Positions 39,801 to 54,800 of a DNA stretch of 64,000 nt are shown piece by piece (positions within the stretch are counted from its first letter, which is position 1; each line of letters starts with the position of its first letter). Both the position numbers and the translations under genes were made by a program. The stretch is from Rhea pennata (lineage: Eukaryota; Chordata; Aves; Rheiformes; Rheidae): positions 34,014,731 through 34,078,730 of the forward strand of contig NC_084669.1 of NCBI RefSeq assembly GCF_028389875.1, given 5' to 3'. The notes under the pieces were generated by a model. The model was given only the letters and a program-made list of their open reading frames with translations, did not search any database and was not told where the DNA came from.

Positions 39801-42800
39801 ACAAGAGTGCAAACCTCATTTCCAGTTCAATCCCTACTACCTAGACACAATGAAAATAATTACAATTCTATAAATTTACCACAGTAAATCTGAAACATTC
39901 CCAATTTTAAAATTCCATCACTGTGTTTTAAGATCCTGGTTAAACTTTATCACTGATGTTATCCCTTTTACACAGGAGAAAAACCTAAAACTCTAACATC
40001 ACCACATTGCCACTTTAGGAGGTAATTACTTTTACACAGAACATACTCCGAGTTCAGCCTTGAAATGATTCCTGTACGACTACAGAGTTTTAGAACTAAA
40101 GCTTCACTCTAAAAAAATAATGATCTAGGGAACAGCAATTTCCTGTCCAAACTCTGTCAAATGTACATTGGCAACGCAGCACATGTGCAAATTAGGGCTG
40201 TTTTGTTCCACGTCCGTAACTGCGCTGCATGCACCGCTTATGCTGTGCTGCGTTCTGGGATACTTTTTTTTTTCCTGGAATTACAAAATTTTCCTGATTG
40301 GCCGTAATTGTGAAAAAGGAGGTCAGAACTCCTCTGTCCTCAGAAAACTCCCATAAAACCTTGAGCACCATCCCCACAAGACACTGGCATTGCAACAATT
40401 ACGAATTAGTGCAGCTCTGCGGTTGTACTTGTCCAGAGTAACTGAAGCTTGCCTTCGGAAAATCCCATTTCAAATGTCAGACACCTGCGTAATGGTCGCG
40501 CATTATACTTTCTGCTTGCCTAAAGTACACTGGCAGCCATTCTGGTGTCTTTGCTATAAAGCTTCAAACAGCAGTAGCGTCGATCCACAAAAGCATTATT
40601 AAATAAAATCTAAATACTATTAAATTAGGCAGTATCTTTTATCAGATTGATTTAGTCAGAAAAAAAAAAAACAGACAACCTTTCAGGCATGTTAAGTCCT
40701 TTGTCAATATTATTTTTAAAGGTTAAAACACCAAAAATCAGGAAATAGCTGCACTTACCGTCGAAAGTAATAAAATCTACAAAATACTGGTGAATGAGTT
40801 GGTTCTTCACCTTTCTTACTTCTTATTAACCTACATTCTCTGCATTTTTGCAAATTCGGTCCAATTTCAGAGCAAGAATCATCCTGCAAAAAGGACTCTC
40901 CGGTTTGCTTCAGCTTCTTTACTTTGCGCCAATCTTTTAATACTGAGCGAGGTATACCAGCTGCAAAAGTAACAAGAGTTTCAGAGGAGGTACTAGGAAA
41001 CCTTTATATTTAGCCCCAGTTAGATCAGCAAGCGTTCAACACTTTTAGAAGTTGTTCAGCTCCCATTCATTCACCTTTCAGCACCGAAGCTTAAAAACTG
41101 CAGTTACCAAGTAGTGTCATATAGTCAGGAGCACTTAACTGCTTACCTACCTGCCAAGCTCCAAGAATACTCAGGACACATTATTTTCCCTTATATGAAG
41201 TGTATCATTGCACTAAATATTCTGCTAAAACTACTTCCAGAATATCACTCTTACAAATGCGTAATGAAATTCAATACCTCGAAAAGAAACGTTTGAATTT
41301 TGTTTCGAGTGAAAATGCATCCAAATGATTTAATGAACGAAAGGGGTGAGGGGAAGAAGTCCTGCTTCTTCAAAATTTATTTTTGCGGAGGGTTACATAG
41401 ATATAATTACAGAAGAGCAGTTCTACTTACATAGACCTCATCTGAGCTTAATGTAAAATACCAGCCAAAATGGAATAGAATCCATCTACTCCCTTTCAAG
41501 TTTGCCAGCTTTGCAAGACTAAGCAGCAAATTCTGTTTTCGATGCTGAAGTCAGCAGCTCTGACAGTGAGTAACATGAGGAGCAGATCTATTGAGTAATA
41601 CGTGCAGCTTTTGCATACGCATTTCAAAATTGAACCGTGTTGTTATTTAACCAGGCCTTCATTTTAACGACTTTCATGAGGGCACTCACTCTATCTGCAG
41701 AGAGATAGGACTATCTGCCATTTAATCTCTCTCTACCCTAGGAAGCTCGTGCACTGCGCGGCCGGCAGGAGGCACGTTCCCGATGCAGGATGCTCCAGAG
41801 GGCAGGGTGCTAACTTTGGACTCGGTACGCGGGTGCGGTGCTGTGTCTTGCCATGGCACCTTTGGAAGCTCGCAGGTGACGGACTCCCTGCCCCCTGCCT
41901 CGGGGACGGGCCCCACCGCGCGCCTGCTCCCCACGCAGCGTGAGGCCAACCACATTTGAACTTGAAAGCAGCAAGCTTTCCTGGTCCTGGTCCTGGAGCG
42001 TTCTCTGCCTTGGAGCCTGAGCTCCTGGCAGTCGTCTCGGAGCTGCCAGAGCTCGAGCCCTGCGGGCAGGGCTTGGACGTCCCTGCACTCGCAGGCCGAG
42101 GACATTCCTGGCCTTGCGGGAGGGCGCCGCCGGCAGCTCCGAGCGCCCTGGCAAGCGCACAGGCTCCCCGGGCTGCCCGAGGCAGCAGCGGGACAAAGCA
42201 GCTTTCAACCCTGCCAGCATCCCGATGCCACCCACGTGCTGAGACTACCCCAGCCCCGGGGCCGGCTATCTTCAGCCACCTATGGGGAGCAGAGCCCTGC
42301 CTGCTCCTTCCTGAACGCGCTTCCAAGTCGAGCGTGTTTTCGGAGCGATCTTTGTGGAAAGCCTTTTTCATAAAAAAAGCTCTGACTAGCTCTTTCTCAG
42401 AAACTACAACAACAGAGCTCACCCAAACAGATATGAGTATCAGAAACGGTAGTCCATTAAACGAGTCAGGTGGGAGAAATATAACCCCCAGGTCTATCAC
42501 GACTTCGAGAGAGGAAGGCCAGCACAGGGAGCTGCTCCCACGGGCCAGGCCTGTCTCCTAAGGTACAATAGCTGTTCTGCGCTACCTGCAACACAACACG
42601 ATACGCAAAGCCCATTTTCAGACCCAATCTCGCGAAACTATACCGTAAGTACTATCAGGTATTGCTCTTACACCCAGGTAGCACTAGCCAAAACAACAGA
42701 CTGCCCTTTCTTATGTTACGTTATCAATCCTTCTACAACAAGCCCATAAAAAGTGTTCTACGACAACATGAAGGTCACGAAGAGCTGGCACATTACATAT

Positions 42801-45800
42801 ATACTTTTACAGTTCATCTGAAAAAGGTGAAGCTGAGTAAGAAGTAGAGAAATTTTAAAGGCATATTCTCTTTTATCTTCCCTTTGGTAAAAAAAATAAA
42901 AATAGTAATCATACTATCACTGGATCAAGGCCAAAATACCTCAGACAGACTGCAACACTGCCAGGACCCAGTACAACTTTGGCATCATCAAGTATTCTAA
43001 GATACTAGTAGGGTAACATGCCAAAGAGCATAATTACAGAGAGCAGAGCTCATTCTCTTACTAACTGTACTAAAAACTTTACAAAAAGTAATGGCTGACT
43101 TTCTCATACTGAACGAAATAAATACCAAAGAATTCTCCTTGGAGGAGAATAAATTAGGATAAAAAAACAAGGTAAGCTCTTAAATAAAATCCCTTATATT
43201 GCCAGACCAGTTTCTTCTCAAGTAAGTCTTAATTATAATCCTGCACTTGCAACATTACAACATTTAAATTGAAAATGGTATTTCCCTGAACTTCTTTATT
43301 CCCTAAAACAAGAGGGGTGTTAAGAGCATAGAATACATATGCTACTTAGGAGAGTGAAATAACTCTCCCTCCAACCTTTCACTGATTTAATCTAATCATA
43401 ACAGAGCAGCACCAGGCCATCAAGGAACTGCCCGCCCCTGCCTTCTGATAAAAGCCGGAGTTAAACTTCGACAATAGAGAAAGTCTCTCCCTCAAAGTCA
43501 ATACCAGTGGCACAACTACACGCACCAGTCTGCTGCATTACGATGGACAGCGTAAAACAGTTCATTGCTTATGTTTAGGCCAAGAGACAGTTTGTTAACA
43601 CGTATGTAAAAAAAATCCAAAGAACCGCATTTCTTAAATCAGAATATTTCGGATAGCCTCAAGATTAACAAACCTAAGCCCTACTTCTTTTCACGAGCAT
43701 GCTTTTTAACTCTTCTCATTCCTCTGCTACTATGCACAACAAACCCTCCAGAATTAACACTGTTAAGAGTTCACATTAGTTTATAGTGTTTTGAAATCAA
43801 ATGAATGTACTCACTGCTATTACTGCTGCTCTGTAACTTCAGCTTGCTTTTTTCTTTGGCACTCCTGCTAAGAACACCATTCGGTTTTACTTCTTCCTCT
43901 GTATCACCCTTTTTTTTCTGCAGATCATTTTGTTTCTTTTTGTAGGTTGGCTTGGGCTGCCGTTTAGTCCTTTGCTCTGACTTGCTCTCGCTTTCATCAG
44001 AGTCTCCGCTTTCAGAGCCAGACTCATAAGTTCTTTTTGCTTTTCTCCTAGGGTGCTTATCTTCTTTCACAAACTTATCTGCCAGGATTTTATTATCTAT
44101 GTTATTTTGCAAATCATTTGATGTAGAAGCTATTAAATTGACAGTACATGGCTTAATAATTTCTGAAACACTGTTCCCTGAATTCTCTTTTTTATTAGTG
44201 TTTTTATCTTCCTCCGAATGCCTTGTTAGCCAAGCCTTTTTCAGTTTAGTGTGGTAGTTTGGCTGACTTGTCTGGGAAGTCTGCCCACTGCCTACAGAGT
44301 TTGCTTTGTTTATTGTATTACAGACGATAGCACTGTCTAGGGGGAGAGAGGTTGAAAATGTCTGATTTTTCACAGAGCTGGACTCGGTCTCACTGGTGTT
44401 ACTACTTTTAAACTGAGCTGCAGCCAATGCTGCCTTGTGCTTTTTCAAGTGGACAAAGTCGGTCGAGGTGGAGAATCCCGGGCTGGGCTGCGCAGCGCTC
44501 CCGGCCTTGCCGCTGCCTGGTGCGGCTGGAGCCGCAACGCTGGCCTTGCCCTCCGAGGCCTGCGCCGCTGCCTGACTTGCGGCTCTCGAGGCCGCACACT
44601 CCAGCGGTGCGCAGGCTAGGACCGTGCTTGATAAGGAGTAAGTCACTTCTGAACTACCCCAGCTAGACACGCTGGTAGTTGTAGCTGCTGCTGTGGTTAC
44701 ATCCATTTTGGTACTGCAGTTCATGGTTGTGGTGGGGGTGACAGAGCTAGGAAGGCTGCCTTGCGAGACAGCTGGAAATTTCTTTTCATACTGTGTGCGA
44801 GTACTGTCTGAGTTCATATTTGGCAGAATGACTCTCCCAGTCTCTCTGACTTCCGCTGTTTTCAGGCAATCTGTTTGATTTGTCACAGCTGAAGATCTCT
44901 CGCTAACTCGATCTTTGGAAGCCGACTGCGTTACTGGTACGCTATCATATTTCGTACTAGAAGAAGGACGTACAATAACAGATGCTGTAGCCGACTGAGA
45001 CTTGCCACTCATTCTTTCAACGTGCCATTCCACTTTTTCATTATTTGGGGCATTATTAGACTTCCACATTTCTGACAAATTTTGTTCAGAAATGCCCTTG
45101 TAAACTGTCTGAGCTTCCTTCGGTTCAGGTACTAAGGTTGGTGGCTTTTGTAATTCCTGTATTTTGCTGCCACCAGCATTAACAGGTTGAACAGGAGTTA
45201 GAGTTGGAGGTGACAGGCTGCTGTAGCTGCTTTCCTTCTTCTCCAGGTTCTGGTGAACTGGGGGGTGAAACACTGGGGCTCTGTGCAAGGCAGGCATACT
45301 CCGGAGTGTGTTTGAAGATGAGGCTGACAGCTGAGTAGGGCTCTTGCTGTCATTTCTAAAAGAAGTTACTGAGTGAGACTGCACTGACTGTGAAAGCTGC
45401 TCAGCTATCTTGCTTGCAGAGCCTTCACTCTCTGGTTGGTGCTTTATTAAAGGGGGAGGTTTGGAAAGAGAAGAAATATAAGAAGGGAGAGACTGGGGAC
45501 TAGCTGCTGTTGAAGGACAGTTAGTCTGCTTATCAACATAGGCATTTGCAGCTTCCTTGGATGGGTACGACCTCGGTGGTTCATTTACTACACTGTTAGA
45601 GAGGGTAGTGAAATAGTTGCTCTGTGGCAAGCTCTGTGGAACCGAATGCTTCATTTTATACAGTTCTGATACAGAACGCTCTGCATCTTTGTCATATTTT
45701 ACTGAATGGCTTTTGGGACTTGAAGATAAGGATGTTACCCTGGAATAGTTCTCTCTCTCTCCTTCCAGTGCCTTTATTTTAGCTGTAAAAGGAGCAACTT

Positions 45801-48800
45801 CAATACTTTCTTGAAGTATTCGCCTGTGTTCTTCCTTATATTTGCTTAGTCGCTCACCAGTCTCCTGTGGTGGCCTTGGCAGCTGGTTCAACATTGGATC
45901 TGCAAAATGTCTGTGCATATGGCTCTCTTTTGCTGTCTGTGTTCTGCTTTGCTCTAGCTCAGTCTTTACGGGTGCAGTTGTAACGGAACGTAAAGGTTCA
46001 ATAAAAGCTTTTCTCTCCAGTTCTCTGTTTGGAAAAGGTTAAGCGGACACAGTTTAGTCTGAATGTACTGCAACAAGCTAAACAGGACCTTTCTTCCCAT
46101 GCTCCAAAGTTACCTATTAACACAAAATAAACTTTTCTTTGTATTAGGTACTATTTTCTTAAGCCTTCAGATGACCCAGGAACTCAAGTACCTATGAAAT
46201 TTAACAGAGCAAAGTCTGTTTGGTGGCATGCTGACAAGCTTTCCTACATCACCAACACCCATGTTTACAAATAAACCACAACCAAGCTAGAAGACCACGT
46301 CAGCTGCTGAAATTTACAGTCTCTTGCTACCCTATCTACAGCCCGCACACATAGTTAAGTGACAGCAAACTTACTCTTTGTGATGCTCTACTATACTTTT
46401 GGACAAGGGCGGGCTAGAATGCGTTGTCAGCTTGAGAGGCCGAAGGGGATCTGCGCTGGATGGTCTCACAGGAAGGTGACTCAGTAAACCGAGACTGTCG
46501 GCTGAGGTCACTGGGGTGGGCTGGTGCAACCAGGGACTCGGAGTATTCTGTTAACAGTAACCAAACCAAATCAATCATATTTCAAAATACTTTAAAGTCA
46601 CTTTTTGATCAAGTCTTTGTCTTCACACTTCTCTATGTACAGCATACAAAATAGTTAATATAATCCACAAGCATTCTAAGAACAGTTTAAGTATTTGGCA
46701 TGAACATGCCATTTCTAGATCTGCACCTTCATTGAAATTACCAAATTAGTGATAGTCTGACAGCACTTGACTTCAGTTACTAGCAAACAGACCATTCATT
46801 AGCTATTCAATGAGCTGGAAGAACTATTCCTTTTAAAAGACACATATAGCTAAGTATTTCTTCACAATTACATCTGAAACTACACAACAAACCCCAATAT
46901 GAGGGGTATAAACAGCTCTTGTATGGCTGCTCCTAAGACAAAAGCTTAATTATGATAATCCTAATTAATCACTTTATTTGGCCAAATAATTTTACATAGC
47001 CTAAGTTCATAAACAGCATACCATTAAACCATTACCTATGCTATAGAATCTTTGCACTGCATACCTATGTACTCAGTATCAGGCAATACCAATTATTAGC
47101 CCTGTCTTAACTACCTCCTCATTTATACACACTGTGACTGCCTTAATTTTTTTTTTTTTTTTTCAAATGAAGTTGACTACTTGGGAAGCTTCTATCTGCA
47201 TAGCTTCTCTGAAATTTCTGAAATAGCCCTGTGAACCAGATCAACAGTAGCTCTCAGTCTTTATTCTTCTTTCATCCTCCAATTCAAGACCTGTTTACAA
47301 TAAACACGTACTGACTAGTGGACCAGGAAGAAAAGAACAGCATGTTGCTGGGGAGTGGTGGTCCCCAAAGCCTCTGAATCCTTCTCCACCCCAGCTCCCA
47401 CTGCCAGCACCTCGGCCCCTTCTCTGCTCCCAGGAGCCTGCGCAGCCCACTCCTCTCTTGCTCCCCAGTCTGTGTGACTCCCATTTGAGAACTGCCATAG
47501 TAGGAGAGCAGCAAATAAAGCTCTCATAACAAACGGACACACTATAAAACAGATCTGACAGATCTGCAGGTGCTCGTTTCTAGACTTTTGAATATTTAAA
47601 CCAACCTCTTGGGTTTTGCACTAACAGTTTTAGCTCACACATTTCCTACGCCAGGAGTTCCCACAAATACTCCGTAAGTTGAATTAAAGTACTAGCAAAA
47701 GAGGCCCATCTCCTTCTCCCTAGAGAAGAGGGGGAACATCTGCCTGGGCAGCAAGGACTGCCCAAGCAGCCTTGTGACTCCACCTGTAGCTATGGAGGTC
47801 CAGCCCACAGAGGTGAGCCACACCGCCACCACAGGTACTAGAAGACTCGGAGCTTGGGGACACACTTCCTTCCTTGGGAACATCCACGTGGCTTGACCCG
47901 GAGCTGAGGGGGCTGCTGCTGCCATTCCTGCTGAAACACAGATCCCTCTCTGAAGATGGCAATCAGACAAACTGCTTTTGGGAACGCCCATTCTGAGGTT
48001 CTAACAATATATTTAAAAAGGCCTCCAGTGCTAGAGCCAGAAGACAAGTCACCACAAGACAATTGCCACATATCAACATAATTAAGAAGCTACATGCCTC
48101 AGTATGCACGGCTGCATACTTCAGGCAGCCAAAGTGAAAACAGTCTATCGTAACTTCTTCAAAATGGACTTCAGTTTGGGGTGGAGCAGGTAGCAACATG
48201 AAAAGATAAATCCACCTATAGTTTTCTCTTAGGCTTTTTCTCCCTGCTGCATTTGACTATCTCATTTTAGATCAAACTGACTTCGTATTACAAGGCTGCC
48301 TCAAACTGAATGTTTGGGAAGACTCCGCCACAATGGTTTGGCTATTCCCAAGAATGAGGTTGAGAAAGAATAGTTTTCTCCATGATATAAAATAAAACCA
48401 AAAATCCTCCCGAACTTCACAATCATTCAGAAGCTCCAAGCCCTGATGCAAAGGCTTTCAATTTGGCAGAAAGACCGGTGTCAGCGACATGCCTTTTGTG
48501 GTCCTTGTGAAAATCTGCCCAAATTAGGCCAAGCTGTAAGCCTCTAAAAATCAATATGCACATGCTCAGTGGAGATTTGACTGAAGCTGGCAGCAATGCT
48601 CTCCAAAGCTTCTGTCTGAGCTGCACATGCTTCATCTTACACTGTTCCTATAACGTGTCTGCGATGAGCATGCTGTCTCCAAGCATGCCGAGAAAACTCT
48701 TCCTGTAATTGCTGTGTCTGCCTGCCAGCCACCACTGCAGCACTGGGAACTAAGCTGAAAAGCACAAACGATTTCTCCTGAGACTTCAGTGGTTATACTC

Positions 48801-51800
48801 AGCACAGAGACAGGGGAATCACCCTGACCTGAATACAGAGGAGTAGAAATCAGATATGAAGGCAGGAATGTGCATAAAGATGAACAGAAGGGGAGAAAAA
48901 GATAGGCCAAGAGAAGGTGCACAGATAAGTGTAAAATAAGACCAGAGAGACAAAGGTGGAGGGGGCAAGAAAGACTCATCAGTGCCACAGAACGTTTCTC
49001 TTCACAACTTCGAACCGAATTTAGAATTCCTTCAGTATCAGCCTCCTCCCATTATCCAACAAGCATACAGGAAATTTAAATAGGAAGATGACTGTTCTAC
49101 TTCTTCCAATATTTAACCCATCTGATGTTTTGCATAGTTTAAAATAACAAATATTCACCCTGTGGACTTAAGGTCTCAAACCAGCAGGCTGACCTCACTT
49201 AGTCATAAGCTTAAAACTTGAACATTTCATCTCACTTTAAAATATTCAGGAAATCAAGGTGCTGAAAAACTCTCTACTCTGGTACACTGTGAAACAACAG
49301 TATTACTTGATTTCCATTTCTAGTTCTGTGTCTGTGCAAAAACCCAACCTTACTGCATACTCAATGACACAGTTAGATGACTGAGTTTGTACATAAACAA
49401 CTATTATTGGAGAGATATCAGCCTCAACTAAAAATGTAATTAAATCAGCACAACTTACCCTTCTCATGGAAGCCTCTGCATTAACAGGAGTTTCGGGATG
49501 GACCCATTTCGAGGAGGGCAGACCGAGTCCCGAGTAAGCATGTGTTCCGTTTGGGTACTGCCAAATAATTGGATAAAGCCCTAGCTGATTATAGGAAGCA
49601 GAAGGATGAGCTTGTCCAAGAAGATGTGGAGACTGGTGTTGTAACATCTGTTGCTGCTGCTGGTGTGCTAATGCCAAATGGCTTAAGCTGCTAGCGTGAG
49701 CAGTCTCTAGTCGCGGATGGCCACCCAGCAAGGAGGCGGTAGGCACTCCAGGTAACACTGCAGGAAGTAGATGAGGGTGATGCACAGAATGGTGAGATGC
49801 GGTACTAAGAGGATGAGTGTTAATAGCGGACAACGGACTCTGAGTTGAAGACCCAGATAACAGATGGGATGAACCAGTTAATGCAGGATGATGAGCATTT
49901 GGATTTAAACAGGTTCGGTGGGATGAGGAATGCAGGGGATAATTATGCTGATGCAAATAAGGTGAAATGTGATTAGCTCCTGTTTCTTGTCCAATCAGAG
50001 TGGGGTCCCTGTATACTGTGAAATGTTCGTTCTTGTCAATGATAAGAGGACTTTTAGTAGCTTCTAGAGCACTAACTCTAGCTGGAACTGGATGGAAACT
50101 AGACCTGGGCAAATCATGCTCAGTTTTACTGGCTGACCTTGTTAATCCAGTAGCATGGCTGTTTTGGGAACTAACCTTAGACTTCACAGTATCAGAAGAT
50201 TGGGTGAATTTAGGCTTAACATCAGGTGACTTTGTTTTAGGATGATCAACTGAAGCACTAGGTTTTGACTTCACAGAATCAGGGACTGGACTTTGTTTAT
50301 GTAGTTTACTTTCTTCTGCTAGAGAAGCTACATTTAATGAAGACATAAATGAGCCATACGGTACTTTTTCTTTTTCAGGATTTAAATGTTCAGTTACTGA
50401 TAAGGTTTTCACAACCCCAGGTTGTATCAAATCCGTCTTGTTAACCACATTGCTAACCCAACTTTGATCAGTTTCCTGTTTTCTTGTTTCAAGGAAATTT
50501 GCATTTGCAAACTGCTGTTTTAAATCACTGCTGTGAGATTCTATTTTCTGAACCGTTTGCAAGCCAAAGGTACTTGCAGCACTATCCTGGCTCTCCTTTT
50601 CAGAACTGTTTTCGTTAGTTATATCAACAACACATTTTGGAGTAGGAGGTCTGGGGACAAACTGCTCATTCTTTAATTCCACGGTATGATGTTTTTCTGC
50701 ACTGCACTCTTGAACATGTGGATCCTTGGCATTCTGCTCATAAGGTGTTGGCTGCTCTGCTGCATGGAGCAAAGACTTTTCCTGCTGATCAAAGACAGAT
50801 GACTTCAGTCTTTCTGTCTCTTCACGTTTTTTATCCTCCTGCATTTCATCCCATGGAGACTGCCTCTCTGTAAGCGTCTGTTCTTCTAATCCCTCAGTAG
50901 TTTGGGATTTTCCTTCTTCTCCATTTATCTTTGAAGCATTCTTGCTTTTTAGCTCATTTTCTGAATTTTGCTCTGAGGACGAATCTGTTAATCTTTTATT
51001 TGAAATTTCTGAGTCACTGCTCTCAGAGTAATCTGAGATATTGTCTGTCCTCAGTCTCTTCATATTTAATTTCTTTTCGTCCTCTTCAGGTTTTCTTCTC
51101 TTACTAAGGAAGTGTTTATTTTTGTTTTTGGGATTTTCTGTAAAAGAGAGAAACACTTCTATTATATTTTCAGTCTAATACAGTTTGAGGAATCTTTCCT
51201 ATGCTTTCCAGTAATTGCTCTTACCTCCTCGACCAATATAATCGTATCTCTCTTCTTTCACCTTCTCTTCGTCAGGCATGCTGCTGTCAGAGCCCTTCCT
51301 TTTGCTTGGCCGAGTATTGCGCTGCTGCTGCTGCTGGTGAGAATTCTGTTTTGGTGCTGCAGTTTGGGAATTCATTGCTGGTCTGGGACTATTTGCTTGA
51401 GCACGGGTATAATGACCCTAAAATTAATTTTTTAATTAATGACTTTACACAATTTTGATTAGTAACTTTAAACATGTATATTTAGTAATTGCAATATACA
51501 ATAATACTTAGGTAAAACGAGAAATATATCTACATGAACTGTGTTGCTGTTCTGGTTGGAACGAGACCTTCGGCGTGAAGTGATGCCAATATTTTCACCT
51601 TTCAACAAAGAGTGAACAACATCATCTAGAAAGGTCATCTGAACCATAGAAGGATCAACATTTTGAGGTTCTAACACCTGGATATTAGAAAAGAAAAACA
51701 ATAATCAGCAGTTGTTCAGACACTGTCCAGTTTATACTTTCTGTATCAGTGTTCATCACCAGCATCTAGTCTGGTTTGTGGGCTAATGACTAATCAGAGA

Positions 51801-54800
51801 AAAGCCTACTTAATCTTGACAAGCATGACTGAGGTAGGACTTCTCAAAGGCTGGGAATAGAGCAAAATCAAAGCATTATCATTTTATTGTAAAGATAATT
51901 CCCTCCTTCTTCCCTCTTTTAAAGTTGCCACCACCACATGACTGCTCCTTCCATTTCACTGAAATGCAAATTTCAAATTAAAAGACACTGAACTCTTTAT
52001 AGAGGATAATCCTTAAGTAGCAATTAAAATATATAAATTATACAAAATACCCATATACTTCATGTACTATAAAATGTATACAACATTGCTTTCAACAGAA
52101 GTGAAACTGTTGAAAGACAGCAACCAGAATGACTAGAGGGAAGTACTCTAAGACTTCAGGAGCATTACTAGTGACGGGAGATATTTCAGAAAGAAATATT
52201 AAACAAACCTTTAATCAATGCTTCACAAAGTGAAAAGTTGATATTTGGGAAATAATTAGAGCAAACGGAGGGAAAAGAATGGACTCAAGCATTAGAGTAG
52301 ACTTAGATTTATATTGTCGCATATGATTTTGTCAGTCATTTCAAGGCAGACGGGTCATTTAATACATCAACATTGAGTCATTACTTGGGGGTCCTGAAAT
52401 AGGATTCATTACTGCCACTAAACATACCAGTATTAGTTCTTTTCATAAAATCAACTTCAAAAATACAACTAAAACCCACTGCAGTAAATTAAGGCTGCAG
52501 GAAATGCTTAATGCAGTAAATTGTGGAATGTGGATACTTCAACTGTTTGAGAAAAGCAGTTGCTACTGGAGCGCTACAGGATTTTAGAGTGGAGAAAAAT
52601 TCTAAACAGAGCTGACAGGGAAGACTAGTTCTTAAATTTAGATTGCTTCACTTCAGAGACTTAGCTAGTCAAATAACAGCAGAAGGAAAACAAAATTGTA
52701 GGACTGGAATTAATCAAATAATTGCACAAATATTCAGCTTCAGTATTAACTGCTAGTCCAATGGAAAGACATGCTGCATTTCAAGCTCAATAAGCAATAG
52801 ATTTTCCGAGCTGTAAGTGAGCAGTTCAGTGCATTTCAGAATATAACAAAAAATATCAAAGCTCTCAATACACAGTTTACTTGGGGCTTGTTTTCTGAGC
52901 ATCATATATTAAACTCACCTGGTCATTCATAACAACCATAGTGCGAGTGAAGAGATCATGATGAGTAATTATACCAGTAAACCACTGGGTGGCAGAATCC
53001 TGTCTGTATACTCTCACCCTATAACCATTTAAGGAGTATGGACCTTTAGAAGAGGAAGAAATAAAAAAGCCATTGAGGAATTCAGCAGAAAACCCCATAT
53101 AAGTAATTTTTCCTCAATTTTAAGCTTCATAGTACAACATATAATGCGAATAGCATTGACTTCAAACTGCAAGTGCTTCTGGCACAGCACTGCCTGTGAA
53201 TTTTTACTTTTCTTCAGAAAGACATTTTGAAATGCAAATGGAACGTTTAAGTATGCTTTAAGGTCAATTATGCTAACATTTTCAACACACAATTTTCTTA
53301 TCTAACTAAATCTTTTTACATCCATAATGACAAATGATGGGAAAATTCCTGCCTACAAATAGTAACCATAGAGAAGTATTCTGAAAGGCTAGAAAGTGGC
53401 AACAGTAGGTTACACAGAAGCTTTTTAACAGGCCAGTCACATGCCCATTGCTTTGCTGGCAAAACAATTTAGAACTTGGTGTTCAGGCTCTGCATCTGCC
53501 AAGTCTTTCCCATAAGTAACCACAGAGTTTCTCTCTGCTATAGTAGTTCAGAAAAGCAGTCAAGCGATCCAATCCCTACTCATGGTCCCACAAAATATTT
53601 AAAAATACACACGCTACTGAGACTTTAGCTCCTGCTTTAAGATGTGAAGTGCAGAGAAACCTGTGCACTGTCCCTTCACCAAGATCAATTTAATTCATCT
53701 CCACAAGCCCGCTTCTGGAGGTGGAGGGGAGGACAGTGTAATACAGTACTCATTTTACAGCTTTAAGACCCAGATACTGAGGTTTAGTAGTTTTCTTCAT
53801 GTTCAGTGTCTGTCTTGATCATCTGGATCCTAAGCTTCACAAGCACAGATTGCTTCTGTAGCATTTACACGCTTGAGCAATGCTGCCACCAAGTTCAGCT
53901 CTAACTATGCAGGTTTCACTGCTTCCGTAATGAAACCCCAGGTCCCCAAGCCGGCGCACAGGAAATGAAGTAAAGCCAACTCGCAATAACCTATGAGAAG
54001 TCCGGCTCAAACGATATGCTTAAGTCTTCCGCAGTTGCTCAACAGCATAGGCAAGGATAGACTATATTCTGTGGCTCTCCTGGAGATCATTCTTGTTGAC
54101 CCCTGCCTCACACATTAAGCAAGCTCAGAAGTCTGTAACAGGCCAGAATCTTAGAGCTCCCTCCAGTGAAATACTCATATTCACACCAGACTGGGTCCAT
54201 CCTACACTCTGCGTGAGAAAGCAGTGAGTGATCATAAAGACTGTTTTGAATGACAACATCTAAGTGATCAACTAGAAATGCAAAACCAGTGTAATTAAGA
54301 CTTCTCCAAGTGCTTTTTGCAACCTTAGTATGACCTCTTAAAATATCTTTTGTGCACCATTATCTAGGTTTTAAAACAGACAGTTGAGAACAGAAACTCT
54401 GTCCTTCTGTCCTCCACATCCACATCATGCACTGTGTAGCTGGGGCCTGGTGACCCACTCACCCACTACCACCCTGAGCTGCAGGAGCAACTCATCCACG
54501 AGCGCATCCAGGCTGCACAGGCAAGGACCAGAGCAGCACAGGCATGGACCAGCATGGCCAGCACACCCACAGATGCGGGGGACAGGAATAGAACAAGAAG
54601 CCACATGCTGAGGTCTCACATTTCTGGCCTTGGACCAGACTGGGTCCCAGGAGGACACACTTCCTGATGGCTTCTCTCCAATCCTTCCTCCTTACACCCG
54701 TGCAAAGTGCCTCCCTTTCAGCCTTCACCTGGCCAGCTCTCTGACCCAACCACAGTCTCCAAGTCTCCAGCTTTTTTTATGGCAGTCTCAAAGCTCCTTC

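Noticed and set aside
41733..42500. Open frame of 255 codons on the minus strand (and 201 codons on the plus strand) in a JMJD1C intron
   Set aside because: Both lie in the CpG-rich block, overlap each other on opposite strands, are dominated by Ala/Gly/Pro/Ser/Arg, and show no domain or splice continuity.
44427..44666. Plus-strand and second minus-strand open frames inside the 2.2-kb exon
   Set aside because: Shadows of the GC-rich segment of the real JMJD1C frame.
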